A stretch of DNA of 10,797 bases from Larix sibirica (lineage: Eukaryota > Streptophyta > Pinopsida > Pinales > Pinaceae): contig NWUY0300103936.1 of the NCBI GenBank assembly GCA_004151065.3, positions 2,477 through 13,273 on the forward strand, written 5' to 3'. The translations under genes were made by a program, and so were the position numbers. Within the stretch, counting starts at the first letter, position 1. Every line of letters begins with the position of its first letter. The notes beneath the pieces were generated by a model, which worked only from the letters and a program-made list of their open reading frames with translations, did not search any database and was not told the DNA's origin. Shown here one piece after another: positions 7,458 to 10,797 of this stretch.

Positions 7458-7893
7458 TCTTATACACAACCAACCATATGAGATTGAATATTAATCTTCT
7501 TATACATAGCCATCATAAGAATATATGTATGTGATGAACAGGTCTTTCATGCTTTTTGAAAAGTTTTACTGTTTAAAATGATGGAACCCGATGAGAATAC
7601 TGAATTCTCAAAAGCCATGGGTGGATGCAAAATGAATATGAATCTTAACACGGCCATTTGAATATATGGAAAAATGATTATTAATCTTCGTATATATACA
7701 CAGCCATAAGAATATGTGTATATAGTGTACTGGTCTGCCATGCTTTTTGAAAAGTTTTACTGTTTAGCATTAATGGAACACGATGAGACTATTGAATTCT
7801 GAAAATAATGAACAGTTCTGCCATGCTTTTTGAAAAGTTTTACCGTTTAACTTGAATGGAACACGATGAGACTCTTGAATTCTGAAAAGCCAT
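7458..7893. repeat. Diverged tandem repeat cluster, three core copies
   Basis: A core containing CATGCTTTTTGAAAAGTTTT, then ATGGAACMCGATGAGA and TTGAATTCT, occurs at about 7540-7610, 7731-7806 and 7811-7885. The first two cores are preceded by related leaders (ATTAATCTTCTTATAC at 7490, ATTAATCTTCGTATAT at 7680), a spacing of 190-191 bp. The third follows without most of its leader. Degenerate leader pieces also lie at about 7458 and 7641 (CGGCCATTTGAATATATGG). The minus-strand frame at 7547-7741 is a by-product of these repeats. Confidence 0.9.
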
Positions 7894-7894
7894 A

Positions 7895-7937
7895 GGTGGA
7901 TATAATCATTTGATGGATTTGGGTGGATATAATCATT
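7895..7937. repeat. Short direct repeat, 16 bp, 27-bp period
   Basis: GGTGGATATAATCATT at 7895-7910 and 7922-7937, immediately after the preceding repeat cluster. Confidence 0.9.
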
Positions 7938-8022
7938 GGATTATACTGTAATCTGTATGCTTTGCTTTTCCTTTTGTAAGTGCAACTTTACTATTCAGTG
8001 TCTCTTTCTTCTGTTATTTCAG

Positions 8023-8528
8023 TGCTGAAAGCGTCCTTAATTAATTGTTTCATGTCTTGTAACAGCCAACGCAATTGTTAATGTAACGTATTGATTATAT
8101 ATCTGATGGGCTGTCGCATTTTGATAATTCAACCATTAGGTCCTACTGATTACCTGTTTTCCACAAAGCTTTCGCTGATCGAGAGGGATGGTTGCGAGAG
8201 GCGTGTTTGATTCCACTGTTTGCTCATTATGAGTGCCATATTAATTAAATTTAATGAAGGGTTTTGCTTTTTGTAAATTAGGTCAAAGTAAGTCAGTGGT
8301 GCCCGGCCCACCAAAGTTGCTATAATGGCACTAAAGTGAAAACTCTCTCTTTATTAGCATGCATTGATTTGACTGAACCGTCTTTCATAACGGCACTTCT
8401 CTTGGGTTTTTGCTTTTGTCTTTCGTTTGTCGTCACCACCTTTGGAAAATTCTGGCCTCAACCTCCGGTGGTTTTCCATTGTTGACTTTGTTTCTGGTAG
8501 CTCAGAAATCAACCATCACTGTATATAC
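8023..8528 (+). other. Less AT-rich unassigned stretch, possibly transcribed
   Basis: Base composition is more balanced than in the flanks, with words such as GGTGCCCGGCCCACCAAAG (about 8298-8316), CTTTCGCTGATCGAGAGGG (about 8169) and CTCAACCTCCGGTGGTTTTCC (about 8458). It follows a strong splice acceptor and could be an exon or 3' UTR of the OFP gene, or the decayed start of another gene. The 79-codon plus-strand frame at 8410-8649 runs into the tandem repeat and resembles no protein I know, so I do not call it. Confidence 0.35.
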
Positions 8529-8878
8529 ACTTCGTGGTAGTAGTATCCACCATCAAATATCTTACCTGAGCATGACATGCAAACGAATGCTGGAAACCAG
8601 CCATGTAAATTCAATACTAGTGGTATCAACCATCAAATATCTAATCTGAGTATGACATGGAGACTTTGTTGGAAACCAGTATGCACACTTAGTGGTATCG
8701 CCGTATGTAGACTTAGTGGTAGTAATATCAAGCATCAAATATCTAATCTGAGCATGACATGTAAACGAATGCTGGAAACCAGCCATGTAAGTTGAATGGT
8801 AGCGGTATCAACCATCACATATCTAATCTGAGTATGACATGGAAACTTTGTTGGAAACCAGTCATACAAGTTGATAAA
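8529..8878. repeat. Higher-order tandem repeat, A-B-A-B, 182-bp dimer period
   Basis: Four related monomers carry CATCAAATATCT or a near variant at 8551, 8631, 8733 and 8813 (spacings 80, 102, 80). Types alternate. A monomers (first and third) read GAGCATGACATGYAAACGAA, then GCTGGAAACCAGCC. B monomers (second and fourth) read GAGTATGACATGGRRACTTT, then GTTGGAAACCAGT. The dimer start ACTTMGTGGTAG recurs at 8529 and 8711. Reading frames of 72-86 codons on both strands here are products of the repeat and are not genes. Confidence 0.95.
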
Positions 8879-9050
8879 GTTCAATTCAAGGGTTGTTCTC
8901 GTGAGCCATATCGCATCAACTTGGTGGTAATGTTTTGCACAATTGATGGAACATCTCATCCATTGGAGGTGCTTCAGGTCAAAGATATCAAACAAAGGTA
9001 TAGGCTAGGTGTAATCGTATGTTTCTTATGGCACAAGCAATAACATGGCG
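8879..9050 (+). other. Unassigned stretch after the tandem repeat
   Basis: The plus-strand frame at 8792-9043 continues out of the repeat into about 55 codons of unrelated sequence ending VIVCFLWHKQ. No family is recognised, there is no independent start, and half of the frame is repeat-derived. It is recorded as sequence without a supported gene. Confidence 0.3.
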
Positions 9051-9645
9051 TGGTAATCTTGGGAGTTGGTTCAATGTAAAGGTCATTCTCTATGGTTTGG
9101 CATTGCCCTCTTTAAAGTAATATGGAGAAGAAGATCGAAGCAAATAATGGATAATTATATGTAATTCACTATTAATTGCTTTTTTAAAGCTGATGTGAGG
9201 AAGGTTACATTTTCACAAATTTGATTAGAATCTTTGTCAAAAATAACAATTTTGGAGGATGAAATTGTTGTTTTTATTGAAAAATAAATTCAACATTTTT
9301 TAATACACATAAAGTAATTGATTATGTAATATTAATATCTAATATATGCAATTCTATCAACTCAATTTAGACTTCAATTCAATTTAAAATAAAAAATTTG
9401 ATTTTCTTTCTTATTTAAGTTGCAAAAAAAAAGCAAATTCATAAAATGTTTAAACTAGGCTATTGATATGGATCAAAATTATGTTCTTTGATTTTGTTGT
9501 AAATGTTTGTTGTATTGATATAGTGGGTTGTTATTTTCTATTTTAAATCACAAATATTTAGTTGTTAATGGTTTGTTTTGGTTATGTATATAGGTATCAT
9601 AATTAGTTGTATACCTATGTATGTTATTGTCTCGTTGTGGAAAAT
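9051..9645. other. AT-rich spacer, nothing recognised
   Basis: No open frame of note on either strand, no repeat pairs and no transposon motifs seen. Confidence 0.5.
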
Positions 9646-9723
9646 ATTCCTTAGGTTTCAATTATAGGACTAGGTCTTAATTAATTTAACATTCCTTAGG
9701 TTTCCATTGTAGGACTAGGTCCC
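9646..9723. repeat. Direct repeat, 2 x 30 bp, 45-bp period
   Basis: ATTCCTTAGGTTTC, then GGACTAGGTC, at 9646-9675 and again at 9691-9720, with three mismatches. The GGACTAGGTC word is the conserved end of both copies. Confidence 0.9.
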
Positions 9724-9968
9724 AGTGAATCTATCATTGGTTTTATTGTCAACATTATGTCGTCCTATATTCTGTGGGTCTATGCATCACTTCATGGTAG
9801 TAAATTGTTGGTTTTCCATAATCACAACTTAGGATTTCTCCCATCAAGTCCATAAGCCTAGTCATAACGCTTTTAGCATTGAGAGGGAAAACGATATTCA
9901 AACAATGCCTCACATGCTTCCAAGCAACTCATTAAGGGAGAGGAAAATCTCTTCACAAATGTGCCTAG

Positions 9969-10073
9969 TTTGTGGATCATTCATTAGCTCATGATTTATA
10001 TTTTGCTTACTTGAACCCCTTTGAAGAGTTTCTTTTTGAACCAGATTTAGGAATAGATTTTGGGGGGAGTTAA
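9969..10073 (+). pseudogene. C-terminal end of a retroelement polyprotein, fragment
   Basis: Thirty-four codons are open from after a TAG (9966-9968) to a TAA (10071-10073). They are acidic and aromatic-rich (DLYFAYLNPFEEF, then EPDLGIDFGGS). The stop lies directly at a polypurine tract (10062-10069) followed by TTAACACCC, the layout of a polyprotein end running into a 3' LTR. Upstream the same frame is broken, with further unrecognised coding-like sequence back to about 9780. I recognise the layout, not the protein itself. A Gypsy-type element is likelier than Copia because no Copia RNase H motif precedes it. Confidence 0.4.
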
Positions 10074-10218
10074 CACCCAAGAAAGGTCCAAGAAATATGC
10101 ATGCCTTGACATACTATTGAGATTGATGACTCTACAACAAATCACTCACTTATGGATGTTTGAGAGATAACTTGCTAGGTCATATTTTCCTATACCTTAG
10201 CATCCACATATATGTCTG

Positions 10219-10373
10219 ATCCAGATGGATATCAGTGGCCACCCACCTATTCCACTGGCTTCCACTGGCTCAAAATAGTTTTTCCAATTTGTCAGTTTTT
10301 CGGGTCAGGGGACTGCTCCAGATGAATATCGGTAGCCACCCACCTATTCCACGAGCTTAAGATGGTTTTTTCC
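10219..10373. repeat. Direct repeat within the LTR U3, 97-bp period
   Basis: Copies begin CCAGATGGATATCAGTGGCC (10221) and CCAGATGAATATCGGTAGCC (10318). Both continue with ACCCACCTATTCCA and, less exactly, with GGCT or AGCTT, AA and GTTTTT. The first copy has an extra ten-base TCCACTGGCT duplication at 10251-10270. U3 duplications often hold LTR enhancer elements. Confidence 0.85.
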
Positions 10374-10617
10374 ATATTAACATTTTTTTACGGATTTTCA
10401 TGTCCAAAAATTCCAGGGCTATTTTGAGGCCCTATACAATGTTTTTGGCGATGCCATAGTTTAGTTGTAGCTGAAGTCAGACTAGATGGGCGAAATGCGT
10501 TAATGCTCCTGAGAAGTTGACAACTCAACTAACCACCTCGGGACACACAAACATTTTTGTGGATCATCTCCTAGGGTTGGGTTTTTGGATGTTAGGATTT
10601 TTCGCCTTCATGCTTAT

Positions 10618-10626
10618 GATAAAAGG
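10618..10626 (+). promoter_or_regulatory. TATA-like element in the LTR
   Basis: GATAAAAGG, about 130 bp before the AATAAA at 10754-10759. It is weaker than a canonical TATA box, with G in place of the leading T. Confidence 0.3.
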
Positions 10627-10797
10627 CCCTTCGACCTCCTTTTGTAATCAACTTGTAACGAATGAGTGTAGTTGCCACATCTCTTCTCATAGATAAAGCT
10701 ACCAGTGCCATTCTAGTTGCTTTCTTTTACAGTTTGTTCTATTTTATTCAGTTAATAAAATTTAAGTTTACTGTATCACTGTGTTTCTTGCATTATA

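Larger units (their letters stand above)
5496..8022 (+). other. Candidate intron of the OFP gene
   Basis: The end of the OFP ORF reads AGAG|GTTAGT (GT at 5496-5497), an acceptable plant donor. At 8003-8022 a pyrimidine-rich tract with TTATTTCAG forms a strong acceptor. Splicing would replace the last Gly and stop with a 19-residue tail starting VLKASLINC and stopping at 8079-8081, giving a 246-residue protein. The interval is AT/T-rich, as plant introns are, and DNA after 8023 is less AT-rich. Against it: the OVATE domain is already complete at 5495, many OFP genes lack introns, and the tail is not one I recognise. Confidence 0.3.
10062..10797 (+). mobile_element. Polypurine tract and 3' LTR (U3 and R), truncated at window end
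   Basis: GGGGGGAG (10062-10069) is a polypurine tract. The sequence after it, TTAACACCC, looks like an LTR start that has lost its TG. Further on are a duplicated 50-60-bp U3 segment (10219 and 10316), a TATA-like GATAAAAGG (10618-10626) and an AATAAA signal (10754-10759). The DNA is clearly less AT-rich than the spacers. The U5 and right end lie outside the window. Confidence 0.5.

Noticed and set aside
7547-7741. 64-codon minus-strand frame
   Set aside because: It lies inside the diverged tandem repeats and reflects repeat sequence read backward.
8529-8878. CRISPR-like array
   Set aside because: Repeats are adjacent and diverged with no unique equal-length spacers, and the context is a plant genome.
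8410-9043. Five overlapping frames of 72-86 codons on both strands
   Set aside because: They are mostly translations of the 182-bp dimer repeat; open frames on both strands over the same DNA, with internally repeated peptide, argue against coding.

Overview
The window looks like nuclear intergenic DNA from a seed plant, most likely a conifer. The reasons are one compact plant-specific gene, long AT-rich flanks, and several old, heavily mutated LTR-retrotransposon remains of both Ty3/Gypsy and Ty1/Copia type. No bacterial-style operon, tRNA, rRNA or CRISPR array is visible. The organism call is inference from overall character; no marker in the window fixes the species.

Layout. 1-340: the 3' part of a probable LTR, with heat-shock-element-like GAA/TTC blocks, a TATA box and a poly(A) signal. 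345-2404: a decayed Ty3/Gypsy polyprotein, readable in order as reverse transcriptase end, RNase H, integrase (zinc finger, then core), integrase tail and possible chromodomain, followed from 2405 by a probable 3' LTR. About 2770-3000: a Copia RNase H scrap. 3000-4290: AT-rich DNA with a 30-bp tandem duplication. 4299-4481: a tandem 92/91-bp duplication carrying two exact class I TCP sites, just upstream of a TATA box (4518) and a leader with short upstream ORFs. 4814-5500: the only intact gene, an OVATE-family (OFP) protein of 228 residues whose C-terminal domain is closest, from memory, to the OFP17-type subgroup. 5500-8022: AT-rich DNA with nested tandem repeats; it could be the 3' flank or a 2.5-kb intron, since a plausible donor sits at the stop codon and a strong acceptor lies at 8022. 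8023-8530: less AT-rich and unassigned. 8529-8878: an alternating A-B-A-B tandem repeat with a 182-bp dimer period. 9040-9640: AT-rich and empty. 9646-9723: a 30-bp repeat pair. 9969-10797: the last codons of another retroelement ORF, a polypurine tract, and the U3/R part of an LTR that runs off the window.

How it works together. The OFP gene is the one functional unit that can be defended. OFPs are known plant transcription regulators that bind KNOX/BELL homeodomain proteins. Its probable control region is the duplicated TCP-site block, the TATA box and the uORF-bearing leader. Everything else is transposon debris and locally duplicated spacer. I see no new multi-gene system. The points most worth checking are the possible intron and alternative C-terminus of the OFP gene, the duplicated TCP-site module, the in-frame uORF, the HSE-like LTR promoter and the higher-order repeat.
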